DNA of 64,000 nucleotides from Tipula vernalis. Taxonomy: Eukaryota > Arthropoda > Insecta > Diptera > Tipulidae. This document shows positions 31,094-45,161 of this stretch, in pieces. The first letter of the stretch is position 1; the number at the start of each line of letters is the position of its first letter. The stretch spans positions 25,565,653 through 25,629,652 of the forward strand of contig OY282560.1 in assembly GCA_958295665.1 (NCBI GenBank). The letters run 5' to 3'. The translations under genes were made by a program, and so were the position numbers. The notes below the pieces were generated by a model that worked only from the letters and a program-made list of their open reading frames with translations, ran no database searches and was not told the DNA's origin.

Positions 31094-34000
31094 TTTTCTA
31101 AGAAATGTTTAGAAATAATCGAGCAATCAAAATGAAAATTGTCGCAGCAATTATAGGTCCCGAAACCTATTGATAGAGGTATCAACCATCGTAATCGGAC
31201 CATTTTAGATTTTTGCCCCCCAAAAACTTGTGGGCTATAGCACAGTTGATTTTCAATAAAATTGAATTTTCTAAGAAATGTTTAGAAATAATCGAGCAAT
31301 CAAAATGAAAATTGTCACAGCAATTACAGGTCCCGAAACCTATTGATAGAGGTATCAACCATCGTAATCGGACCATTTTAGATTTTTGCCGCCCAAAAAC
31401 TTGTGGGCTATAGCATAGTTGATTTTCAATAAAATTGAATTTTCTAAGAAATGTTTAGAAATAATCGAGCAATCAAAATGATAATTGTCACAGCAATTAC
31501 AGGTCTCGAAACCTATTGATAGAGGTATCAGCCATCGTAATCGGACCATTTTAGATTTTTGCCGCCCAAAAACTTGTGGGCTATAGCACAGTTAATTTTC
31601 AATAAAATTGAATTTTCTAAGAAATGTTTAGAAATAATCGAGCAATCAAAATGATAATTGTCACAGCAATTACAGGTCTCGAAACCTATTGATAGAGGTA
31701 TCAGCCATCGTAATCGGACCATTTTAGATTTTTGCCGCCCAAAAACTTGTGGGCTATAGCACAGTTAATTTTCAATAAAATTGAATTTTCTAAGAAATGT
31801 TTAGAAATAATCGAGCAATCAAAATGAAAATTGTCACAGCAATTACAGGTCCCGAAACCTATTGATAGAGGTATCAACCATCGTAATCGGACCATTTTAG
31901 ATTTTTGCCCCCCAAAAACTTGTGGGCTATAGCACAGTTGATTTTCAATAAAATTGAATTTTCTAAGAAATGTTTAGAAATAATCGAGCAATCAAAATGA
32001 AAATTGTCACAGCAATTACAGGTCCCGAAACCTATTGATAGAGGTATCAACCATCGTAATCGGACCATTTTAGATTTTTGCCGCCCAAAAACTTGTGGGC
32101 TATAGCATAGTTGATTTTCAATAAAATTGAATTTTCTAAGAAATGTTTAGAAATAATCGAGCAATCAAAATGATAATTGTCACAGCAATTACAGGTCCCG
32201 AAACCTATTGATAGAGGTATCAACCATCGTAATCGGACCATTTTAGATTTTTGCCCCCCAAAAACTTGTGGGCTATAGCACAGTTGATTTCCAATAAAAT
32301 TGAATTTTCTAAGAAATGTTTAGAAATAATCGAGCAATCAAAATGATAATTGTCACAGCAATTACAGGTCCCGAAACCTATTGATAGAGGTATCAACCAT
32401 CGTAATCGGACCATTTTAGATTTTTGCCGCCCAAAAACTTGTGGGCTATAGCACAGTTAATTTTCAATAAAATTGAATTTTCTAAGAAATGTTTAGAAAT
32501 AATCGAGCAATCAAAATGAAAATTGTCACAGCAATTACAGGTCCCGAAACCTATTGATAGAGGTATCAACCATCGTAATCGGACCATTTTAGATTTTGGC
32601 CGCCCAAAAACTTGTGGGCTATAGCATAGTTGATTTTCAATAAAATTGAATTTTCTAAGAAATGTTTAGAAATAATCGAGCAATCAAAATGATAATTGTC
32701 ACAGCAATTACAGGTCTCGAAACCTATTGATAGAGGTATCAGCCATCGTAATCGGACCATTTTAGATTTTTGCCGCCCAAAAACTTGTGGGCTATAGCAC
32801 AGTTAATTTTCAATAAAATTGAATTTTCTAAGAAATGTTTAGAAATAATCGAGCAATCAAAATGATAATTGTCACAGCAATTACAGGTCCCGAAACCTAT
32901 TGATAGAGGTATCAACCATCGTAATCGGACAATTTTAAATTTTGGCCGCCCAAAAACTTGTGGGCTATAGCATAGTTGATTTTCAATAAAATTGAATTTT
33001 CTAAGAAATGTTTAGAAATAATCGAGCAATCAAAATGATAATTGTCACAGCAATTACAGGTCCCGAAACCTATTGATATAGGTATCAACCATCGTAATCG
33101 GACCATTTTAGATTTTTGCCGCCCAAAAACTTGTGGGCTATAGCATAGTTGATTTTCAATAAAATTGAATTTTCTAAGAAATGTTTAGAAATAATCGAGC
33201 AATCAAAATGATAATTGTCACAGCTAATACAGGTCCCGAAACCTATTGATAGAGGTATCAACCATCGTAATCGGACCATTTTAGATTTTTGCCGCCCAAA
33301 AACTTGTGGGCTATAGCATAGTTGATTTTCAATAAAATTGAATTTTCTAAGAAATGTTTAGAAATAATCGAGCAATCAAAATAAAAATTTTCACAGCAAT
33401 TACAGGTTCCAAAACCTATTGATAGAGGTATCAACCATCGTAATCGGACCATTTTAGATTTTGGCCGCCCAAAAACTTGTGGGCTATAGCACAGTTAATT
33501 TTCAATAAAATTGAATTTTCTAAGAAATGTTTAGAAATAATCGAGCAATCAAAATGAAAATTGTCACAGCAATTACAGGTCCCGAAACCTATTGATAGAG
33601 GTATCAACCATCGTAATCGGACCATTTTAGATTTTGGCCGCCCAAAAACTTGTGGGCTATATCACAGTTAATTTTCAATCAAATTGAATTTTCTAAGAAA
33701 TGTTTAGAAATAATCGTGCAATCAAAATAATAATTGTCACTGCAATTACAGGTCCCGAAACCTATTGATAGAGGTATCAACCATCGTAATCGGACCATTT
33801 TAGATTTTGGCCGCCCAAAAACTTGTGGGCTATAGCATAGTTGATTTTCAATAAAATTGAATTTTCTAAGAAATGTTTAGAAATAATCGAGCCTTTCAAA
33901 ATAATAATTGTCACAGCAATTACAGGTCTCGAAACCTATTGATAGAGGTATCAGCCATCGTAATCGGACCATTTTAGATTTTGGCCGCCCAAAAACTTGT

Positions 34001-34990
34001 GGGCTATAGCATAGTTGATTTTCAATAAAATTGAATTTTCTAAGAAATGTTTAGAAATAATCGAGCAATCAAAATGATAAATGTCACAGTAAAACAGGTC
34101 CCGAAACCTATTGATAGAGGTATCAGCCATCGTAATCGGACCATTTTAGATTTTGGCCGCCCAAAAACTTGTGGGCTATAGCATAGTTGATTTTCAATAA
34201 AATTGAATTTTCTAAGAAATGTTTAGAAATAATCGAGCAATCAAAATGATAAATGTCACAGTAAAACAGGTCCCGAAACCTATTGATAGAGGTATCAGCC
34301 ATCGTAATCGGACCATTTTTGATTTTTGCCCCCCAAAATCTTGTGGGCTATAGCATAGTTGATTTTCAATAAAATGGAATTTTCTAAGAAATGTTTAGAA
34401 ATAATCGAGCAATCAAAATGAAAATTGTCACAGCAATTACAGGTCCCGAAACCTATTGATAGAGGTATCAACCATCGTAATCGAACCATTTTAGATTTTG
34501 GCCGCCCAAAAACTTGTGGGCTATAGCATAGTTAATTTTCAATAAAATTGAATTTTCTAAGAAATGTTTAGAAATAATCGAGCAATCAAAATGCAAATTG
34601 TCACAGCAATTACAGGTCCCGAAACCTATTGATAGAGGTATCAGCCATCGTAATCGGACCATTTTAGATTTTGGCCGCCCAAAAACTGGTGGGCTATAGC
34701 ATAGTTGATTTTCAATAAAATTGAATTTTCTAAGAAATGTTTAGAAATAATCGAGCAATCAAAATAATAATTGTCACAGCAATTACAGGTCCCGAAACCT
34801 ATTGATAGAGGTATCAACCATCGTAATCGGACCATTTTAGATTTTTGCCGCCCAAAAACTTGTGGGCTATATATAGCACAGTTGATTTTCAATAAAATTG
34901 AATTTTCTAAGAAATGTTTAGAAATAATCGAGCAATCAAAATGAAAATTGTCACAGCAATTACAGGTCCCGAAACCTATTGATAGAGGTA
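31094..34990. repeat. Satellite left flank: diverged 173-bp monomers
   Basis: About 22 to 23 monomers, essentially all 173 bp, with many private changes (for example GAGCCTTTCAAAAT near 33890, GTAAAACAGG near 34090 and 34263, a TATA gain near 34870). Greater diversity at the array edge is typical where unequal exchange is rarer. Confidence 0.85.
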
Positions 34991-37900
34991 TCAACCATCG
35001 TAATCGGACCGTTTAGATTTTTGCCGCCCAAAAACTTGTGGGCTATAGCACAGTTAATTTTCAATAAAATTGAATTTTCTAAGAAATGTTTAGAAATAAT
35101 CGAGCAATCAAAATGAAAATTGTCACAGCAATTACAGGTCCCGAAACCTATTGATAGAGGTATCAACCATCGTAATCGGACCGTTTAGATTTTTGCCGCC
35201 CAAAAACTTGTGGGCTATAGCACAGTTAATTTTCAATAAAATTGAATTTTCTAAGAAATGTTTAGAAATAATCGAGCAATCAAAATGAAAATTGTCACAG
35301 CAATTACAGGTCCCGAAACCTATTGATAGAGGTATCAACCATCGTAATCGGACCGTTTAGATTTTTGCCGCCCAAAAACTTGTGGGCTATAGCACAGTTA
35401 ATTTTCAATAAAATTGAATTTTCTAAGAAATGTTTAGAAATAATCGAGCAATCAAAATGAAAATTGTCACAGCAATTACAGGTCCCGAAACCTATTGATA
35501 GAGGTATCAACCATTGTAATCGGACCATTTTAGATTTTGGCCGCCCAAAAACTTGTGGGCTATAGCATAGTTGATTTTCAATAAAATTGAATTTTCTAAG
35601 AAATGTTTAGAAATAATCGAGCAATCAAAATGATAATTGTCACAGCAATTACAGGTCTCGAAACCTATTGATAGAGGTATCAACCATCGTAATCGGACCG
35701 TTTAGATTTTTGCCGCCCAAAAACTTGTGGGCTATAGCACAGTTAATTTTCAATAAAATTGAATTTTCTAAGAAATGTTTAGAAATAATCGAGCAATCAA
35801 AATGAAAATTGTCACAGCAATTACAGGTCCCGAAACCTATTGATAGAGGTATCAACCATCGTAATCGGACCGTTTAGATTTTTGCCGCCCAAAAACTTGT
35901 GGGCTATAGCACAGTTAATTTTCAATAAAATTGAATTTTCTAAGAAATGTTTAGAAATAATCGAGCAATCAAAATGAAAATTGTCACAGCAATTACAGGT
36001 CCCGAAACCTATTGATAGAGGTATCAACCATCGTAATCGGACCGTTTAGATTTTTGCCGCCCAAAAACTTGTGGGCTATAGCACAGTTAATTTTCAATAA
36101 AATTGAATTTTCTAAGAAATGTTTAGAAATAATCGAGCAATCAAAATGAAAATTGTCACAGCAATTACAGGTCCCGAAACCTATTGATAGAGGTATCAAC
36201 CATCGTAATCGGACCGTTTAGATTTTTGCCGCCCAAAAACTTGTGGGCTATAGCACAGTTAATTTTCAATAAAATTGAATTTTCTAAGAAATGTTTAGAA
36301 ATAATCGAGCAATCAAAATGAAAATTGTCACAGCAATTACAGGTCCCGAAACCTATTGATAGAGGTATCAACCATTGTAATCGGACCATTTTAGATTTTG
36401 GCCGCCCAAAAACTTGTGGGCTATAGCATAGTTGATTTTCAATAAAATTGAATTTTCTAAGAAATGTTTAGAAATAATCGAGCAATCAAAATGAAAATTG
36501 TCACAGCAATTACAGGTCCCGAAACCTATTGATAGAGGTATCAACCATCGTAATCGGACCGTTTAGATTTTTGCCGCCCAAAAACTTGTGGGCTATAGCA
36601 CAGTTAATTTTCAATAAAATTGAATTTTCTAAGAAATGTTTAGAAATAATCGAGCAATCAAAATGAAAATTGTCACAGCAATTACAGGTCCCGAAACCTA
36701 TTGATAGAGGTATCAACCATTGTAATCGGACCATTTTAGATTTTGGCCGCCCAAAAACTTGTGGGCTATAGCATAGTTGATTTTCAATAAAATTGAATTT
36801 TCTAAGAAATGTTTAGAAATAATCGAGCAATCAAAATGATAATTGTCACAGCAATTACAGGTCCCGAAACCTATTGATAGAGGTATCAACCATTGTAATC
36901 GGACCATTTTAGATTTTGGCCGCCCAAAAACTTGTGGGCTATAGCATAGTTGATTTTCAATAAAATTGAATTTTCTAAGAAATGTTTAGAAATAATCGAG
37001 CAATCAAAATGATAATTGTCACAGCAATTACAGGTCCCGAAACCTATTGATAGAGGTATCAACCATCGTAATCGGACCGTTTAGATTTTTGCCGCCCAAA
37101 AACTTGTGGGCTATAGCACAGTTAATTTTCAATAAAATTGAATTTTCTAAGAAATGTTTAGAAATAATCGAGCAATCAAAATGATAATTGTCACAGCAAT
37201 TACAGGTCTCGAAACCTATTGATAGAGGTATCAACCATCGTAATCGGACCGTTTAGATTTTTGCCGCCCAAAAACTTGTGGGCTATAGCACAGTTAATTT
37301 TCAATAAAATTGAATTTTCTAAGAAATGTTTAGAAATAATCGAGCAATCAAAATGAAAATTGTCACAGCAATTACAGGTCCCGAAACCTATTGATAGAGG
37401 TATCAACCATCGTAATCGGACCGTTTAGATTTTTGCCGCCCAAAAACTTGTGGGCTATAGCACAGTTAATTTTCAATAAAATTGAATTTTCTAAGAAATG
37501 TTTAGAAATAATCGAGCAATCAAAATGAAAATTGTCACAGCAATTACAGGTCCCGAAACCTATTGATAGAGGTATCAACCATCGTAATCGGACCGTTTAG
37601 ATTTTTGCCGCCCAAAAACTTGTGGGCTATAGCACAGTTAATTTTCAATAAAATTGAATTTTCTAAGAAATGTTTAGAAATAATCGAGCAATCAAAATGA
37701 AAATTGTCACAGCAATTACAGGTCCCGAAACCTATTGATAGAGGTATCAACCATCGTAATCGGACCGTTTAGATTTTTGCCGCCCAAAAACTTGTGGGCT
37801 ATAGCACAGTTAATTTTCAATAAAATTGAATTTTCTAAGAAATGTTTAGAAATAATCGAGCAATCAAAATGAAAATTGTCACAGCAATTACAGGTCCCGA

Positions 37901-40900
37901 AACCTATTGATAGAGGTATCAACCATTGTAATCGGACCATTTTAGATTTTGGCCGCCCAAAAACTTGTGGGCTATAGCATAGTTGATTTTCAATAAAATT
38001 GAATTTTCTAAGAAATGTTTAGAAATAATCGAGCAATCAAAATGATAATTGTCACAGCAATTACAGGTCCCGAAACCTATTGATAGAGGTATCAACCATC
38101 GTAATCGGACCGTTTAGATTTTTGCCGCCCAAAAACTTGTGGGCTATAGCACAGTTAATTTTCAATAAAATTGAATTTTCTAAGAAATGTTTAGAAATAA
38201 TCGAGCAATCAAAATGAAAATTGTCACAGCAATTACAGGTCCCGAAACCTATTGATAGAGGTATCAACCATCGTAATCGGACCGTTTAGATTTTTGCCGC
38301 CCAAAAACTTGTGGGCTATAGCACAGTTAATTTTCAATAAAATTGAATTTTCTAAGAAATGTTTAGAAATAATCGAGCAATCAAAATGAAAATTGTCACA
38401 GCAATTACAGGTCCCGAAACCTATTGATAGAGGTATCAACCATTGTAATCGGACCATTTTAGATTTTGGCCGCCCAAAAACTTGTGGGCTATAGCATAGT
38501 TGATTTTCAATAAAATTGAATTTTCTAAGAAATGTTTAGAAATAATCGAGCAATCAAAATGATAATTGTCACAGCAATTACAGGTCCCGAAACCTATTGA
38601 TAGAGGTATCAACCATTGTAATCGGACCATTTTAGATTTTGGCCGCCCAAAAACTTGTGGGCTATAGCATAGTTGATTTTCAATAAAATTGAATTTTCTA
38701 AGAAATGTTTAGAAATAATCGAGCAATCAAAATGATAATTGTCACAGCAATTACAGGTCCCGAAACCTATTGATAGAGGTATCAACCATCGTAATCGGAC
38801 CGTTTAGATTTTTGCCGCCCAAAAACTTGTGGGCTATAGCACAGTTAATTTTCAATAAAATTGAATTTTCTAAGAAATGTTTAGAAATAATCGAGCAATC
38901 AAAATGAAAATTGTCACAGCAATTACAGGTCCCGAAACCTATTGATAGAGGTATCAACCATCGTAATCGGACCGTTTAGATTTTTGCCGCCCAAAAACTT
39001 GTGGGCTATAGCACAGTTAATTTTCAATAAAATTTAATTTTCTAAGAAATGTTTAGAAATAATCGAGCAATCAAAATGAAAATTGTCACAGCAATTACAG
39101 GTCCCGAAACCTATTGATAGAGGTATCAACCATTGTAATCGGACCATTTTAGATTTTGGCCGCCCAAAAACTTGTGGGCTATAGCATAGTTGATTTTCAA
39201 TAAAATTGAATTTTCTAAGAAATGTTTAGAAATAATCGAGCAATCAAAATGATAATTGTCACAGCAATTACAGGTCCCGAAACCTATTGATAGAGGTATC
39301 AACCATTGTAATCGGACCATTTTAGATTTTGGCCGCCCAAAAACTTGTGGGCTATAGCATAGTTGATTTTCAATAAAATTGAATTTTCTAAGAAATGTTT
39401 AGAAATAATCGAGCAATCAAAATGATAATTGTCACAGCAATTACAGGTCCCGAAACCTATTGATAGAGGTATCAACCATCGTAATCGGACCGTTTAGATT
39501 TTTGCCGCCCAAAAACTTGTGGGCTATAGCACAGTTAATTTTCAATAAAATTGAATTTTCTAAGAAATGTTTAGAAATAATCGAGCAATCAAAATGAAAA
39601 TTGTCACAGCAATTACAGGTCCCGAAACCTATTGATAGAGGTATCAACCATCGTAATCAGACCGTTTAGATTTTTGCCGCCTAAAAACTTGTGGGCTATA
39701 GCACAGTTAATTTTCAATAAAATTGAATTTTCTAAGAAATGTTTAGAAATAATCGAGCAATCAAAATGAAAATTGTCACAGCAATTACAGGTCCCGAAAC
39801 CTATTGATAGAGGTATCAACCATTGTAATCGGACCATTTTAGATTTTGGCCGCCCAAAAACTTGTGGGCTATAGCATAGTTGATTTTCAATAAAATTGAA
39901 TTTTCTAAGAAATGTTTAGAAATAATCGAGCAATCAAAATGATAATTGTCACAGCAATTACAGGTCCCGAAACCTATTGATAGAGGTATCAACCATCGTA
40001 ATCGGACCGTTTAGATTTTTGCCGCCCAAAAACTTGTGGGCTATAGCACAGTTAATTTTCAATAAAATTGAATTTTCTAAGAAATGTTTAGAAATAATCG
40101 AGCAATCAAAATGAAAATTGTCACAGCAATTACAGGTCCCGAAACCTATTGATAGAGGTATCAACCATTGTAATCGGACCATTTTAGATTTTTGCCGCCC
40201 AAAAACTTGTGGGCTATAGCATAGTTGATTTTCAATAAAATTGAATTTTCTAAGAAATGTTTAGAAATAATCGAGCAATCAAAATGAAAATTGTCACAGC
40301 AATTACAGGTCCCGAAACCTATTGATAGAGGTATCAACCATTGTAATCGGACCATTTTAGATTTTGGCCGCCCAAAAACTTGTGGGCTATAGCACAGTTA
40401 ATTTTCAATAAAATTGAATTTTCTAAGAAATGTTTAGAAATAATCGAGCAATCAAAATGAAAATTGTCACAGCAATTACAGGTCCCGAAACCTATTGATA
40501 GAGGTATCAACCATTGTAATCGGACCATTTTAGATTTTGGCCGCCCAAAAACTTGTGGGCTATAGCATAGTTGATTTTCAATAAAATTGAATTTTCTAAG
40601 AAATGTTTAGAAATAATCGAGCAATCAAAATGATAATTGTCACAGCAATTACAGGTCCCGAAACCTATTGATAGAGGTATCAACCATCGTAATCGGACCG
40701 TTTAGATTTTTGCCGCCCAAAAACTTGTGGGCTATAGCACAGTTAATTTTCAATAAAATTGAATTTTCTAAGAAATGTTTAGAAATAATCGAGCAATCAA
40801 AATGAAAATTGTCACAGCAATTACAGGTCCCGAAACCTATTGATAGAGGTATCAACCATCGTAATCGGACCGTTTAGATTTTTGCCGCCCAAAAACTTGT

Positions 40901-43900
40901 GGGCTATAGCACAGTTAATTTTCAATAAAATTGAATTTTCTAAGAAATGTTTAGAAATAATCGAGCAATCAAAATGAAAATTGTCACAGCAATTACAGGT
41001 CCCGAAACCTATTGATAGAGGTATCAACCATTGTAATCGGACCATTTTAGATTTTGGCCGCCCAAAAACTTGTGGGCTATAGCATAGTTGATTTTCAATA
41101 AAATTGAATTTTCTAAGAAATGTTTAGAAATAATCGAGCAATCAAAATGATAATTGTCACAGCAATTACAGGTCCCGAAACCTATTGATAGAGGTATCAA
41201 CCATCGTAATCGGACCGTTTAGATTTTTGCCGCCCAAAAACTTGTGGGCTATAGCACAGTTAATTTTCAATAAAATTGAATTTTCTAAGAAATGTTTAGA
41301 AATAATCGAGCAATCAAAATGAAAATTGTCACATCAATTACAGGTCCCGAAACCTATTGATAGAGGTATCAACCATCGTAATCGGACCGTTTAGATTTTT
41401 GCCGCCCAAAAACTTGTGGGCTATAGCACAGTTAATTTTCAATAAAATTGAATTTTCTAAGAAATGTTTAGAAATAATCGAGCAATCAAAATGAAAATTG
41501 TCACAGCAATTACAGGTCCCGAAACCTATTGATAGAGGTATCAACCATTGTAATCGGACCATTTTAGATTTTGGCCGCCCAAAAACTTGTGGGCTATAGC
41601 ATAGTTGATTTTCAATAAAATTGAATTTTCTAAGAAATGTTTAGAAATAATCGAGCAATCAAAATGATAATTGTCACAGCAATTACAGGTCTCGAAACCT
41701 ATTGATAGAGGTATCAACCATCGTAATCGGACCGTTTAGATTTTTGCCGCCCAAAAACTTGTGGGCTATAGCACAGTTAATTTTCAATAAAATTGAATTT
41801 TCTAAGAAATGTTTAGAAATAATCGAGCAATCAAAATGAAAATTGTCACAGCAATTACAGGTCCCGAAACCTATTGATAGAGGTATCAACCATCGTAATC
41901 GGACCGTTTAGATTTTTGCCGCCCAAAAACTTGTGGGCTATAGCACAGTTAATTTTCAATAAAATTGAATTTTCTAAGAAATGTTTAGAAATAATCGAGC
42001 AATCAAAATGAAAATTGTCACAGCAATTACAGGTCCCGAAACCTATTGATAGAGGTATCAACCATCGTAATCGGACCGTTTAGATTTTTGCCGCCCAAAA
42101 ACTTGTGGGCTATAGCACAGTTAATTTTCAATAAAATTGAATTTTCTAAGAAATGTTTAGAAATAATCGAGCAATCAAAATGAAAATTGTCACAGCAATT
42201 ACAGGTCCCGAAACCTATTGATAGAGGTATCAACCATTGTAATCGGACCATTTTAGATTTTGGCCGCCCAAAAACTTGTGGGCTATAGCATAGTTGATTT
42301 TCAATAAAATTGAATTTTCTAAGAAATGTTTAGAAATAATCGAGCAATCAAAATGATAATTGTCACAGCAATTACAGGTCCCGAAACCTATTGATAGAGG
42401 TATCAACCATCGTAATCGGACCGTTTAGATTTTTGCCGCCCAAAAACTTGTGGGCTATAGCACAGTTAATTTTCAATAAAATTGAATTTTCTAAGAAATG
42501 TTTAGAAATAATCGAGCAATCAAAATGAAAATTGTCACAGCAATTACAGGTCCCGAAACCTATTGATAGAGGTATCAACCATCGTAATCGGACCGTTTAG
42601 ATTTTTGCCGCCCAAAAACTTGTGGGCTATAGCACAGTTAATTTTCAATAAAATTGAATTTTCTAAGAAATGTTTAGAAATAATCGAGCAATCAAAATGA
42701 AAATTGTCACAGCAATTACAGGTCCCGAAACCTATTGATAGAGGTATCAACCATTGTAATCGGACCATTTTAGATTTTGGCCGCCCAAAAACTTGTGGGC
42801 TATAGCATAGTTGATTTTCAATAAAATTGAATTTTCTAAGAAATGTTTAGAAATAATCGAGCAATCAAAATGATAATTGTCACAGCAATTACAGGTCTCG
42901 AAACCTATTGATAGAGGTATCAACCATCGTAATCGGACCGTTTAGATTTTTGCCGCCCAAAAACTTGTGGGCTATAGCACAGTTAATTTTCAATAAAATT
43001 GAATTTTCTAAGAAATGTTTAGAAATAATCGAGCAATCAAAATGAAAATTGTCACAGCAATTACAGGTCCCGAAACCTATTGATAGAGGTATCAACCATC
43101 GTAATCGGACCGTTTAGATTTTTGCCGCCCAAAAACTTGTGGGCTATAGCACAGTTAATTTTCAATAAAATTGAATTTTCTAAGAAATGTTTAGAAATAA
43201 TCGAGCAATCAAAATGAAAATTGTCACAGCAATTACAGGTCCCGAAACCTATTGATAGAGGTATCAACCATTGTAATCGGACCATTTTAGATTTTGGCCG
43301 CCCAAAAACTTGTGGGCTATAGCATAGTTGATTTTCAATAAAATTGAATTTTCTAAGAAATGTTTAGAAATAATCGAGCAATCAAAATGATAATTGTCAC
43401 AGCAATTACAGGTCCCGAAACCTATTGATAGAGGTATCAACCATCGTAATCGGACCGTTTAGATTTTTGCCGCCCAAAAACTTGTGGGCTATAGCATAGT
43501 TGATTTTCAATAAAATTGAATTTTCTAAGAAATGTTTAGAAATAATCGAGCAATCAAAATGAAAATTGTCACAGCAATTACAGGTCCCGAAACCTATTGA
43601 TAGAGGTATCAACCATCGTAATCAGACCGTTTAGATTTTTGCCGCCCAAAAACTTGTGGGCTATAGCACAGTTAATTTTCAATAAAATTGAATTTTCTAA
43701 GAAATGTTTAGAAATAATCGAGCAATCAAAATGAAAATTGTCACAGCAATTACAGGTCCCGAAACCTATTGATAGAGGTATCAACCATTGTAATCGGACC
43801 ATTTTAGATTTTGGCCGCCCAAAAACTTGTGGGCTATAGCATAGTTGATTTTCAATAAAATTGAATTTTCTAAGAAATGTTTAGAAATAATCGAGCAATC

Positions 43901-45161
43901 AAAATGATAATTGTCACAGCAATTACAGGTCTCGAAACCTATTGATAGAGGTATCAACCATCGTAATCGGACCGTTTAGATTTTTGCCGCCCAAAAACTT
44001 GTGGGCTATAGCACAGTTAATTTTCAATAAAATTGAATTTTCTAAGAAATGTTTAGAAATAATCGAGCAATCAAAATGAAAATTGTCACAGCAATTACAG
44101 GTCCCGAAACCTATTGATAGAGGTATCAACCATCGTAATCGGACCGTTTAGATTTTTGCCGCCCAAAAACTTGTGGGCTATAGCACAGTTAATTTTCAAT
44201 AAAATTGAATTTTCTAAGAAATGTTTAGAAATAATCGAGCAATCAAAATGAAAATTGTCACAGCAATTACAGGTCCCGAAACCTATTGATAGAGGTATCA
44301 ACCATCGTAATCGGACCGTTTAGATTTTTGCCGCCCAAAAACTTGTGGGCTATAGCACAGTTAATTTTCAATAAAATTGAATTTTCTAAGAAATGTTTAG
44401 AAATAATCGAGCAATCAAAATGAAAATTGTCACAGCAATTACAGGTCCCGAAACCTATTGATAGAGGTATCAACCATCGTAATCGGACCGTTTAGATTTT
44501 TGCCGCCCAAAAACTTGTGGGCTATAGCACAGTTAATTTTCAATAAAATTGAATTTTCTAAGAAATGTTTAGAAATAATCGAGCAATCAAAATGAAAATT
44601 GTCACAGCAATTACAGGTCCCGAAACCTATTGATAGAGGTATCAACCATTGTAATCGGACCATTTTAGATTTTGGCCGCCCAAAAACTTGTGGGCTATAG
44701 CATAGTTGATTTTCAATAAAATTGAATTTTCCAAGAAATGTTTAGAAATAATCGAGCAATCAAAATGATAATTGTCACAGCAATTACAGGTCCCGAAACC
44801 TATTGATAGAGGTATCAACCATCGTAATCGGACCGTTTAGATTTTTGCCGCCCAAAAACTTGTGGGCTATAGCACAGTTAATTTTCAATAAAATTGAATT
44901 TTCTAAGAAATGTTTAGAAATAATCGAGCAATCAAAATGAAAATTGTCACAGCAATTACAGGTCCCGAAACCTATTGATAGAGGTATCAACCATCGTAAT
45001 CGGACCGTTTAGATTTTTGCCGCCCAAAAACTTGTGGGCTATAGCACAGTTAATTTTCAATAAAATTGAATTTTCTAAGAAATGTTTAGAAATAATCGAG
45101 CAATCAAAATGAAAATTGTCACAGCAATTACAGGTCCCGAAACCTATTGATAGAGGTATCA
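34991..45161. repeat. Satellite core 1: homogenised A-A-B trimers
   Basis: 172-bp A monomers (CCGTTTAG, CACAGTTAA, AATGAAAA) and 173-bp B monomers (CATTG, CCATTTTAG, TTTTGGCC, CATAGTTGA, AATGATAA) alternate in blocks, most often A-A-B. From about 41.3 to 43.8 kb the same variants recur every 517 bp (172+172+173). Other stretches have A-A-A-A-B or B-B. Copies are nearly identical. Confidence 0.88.
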
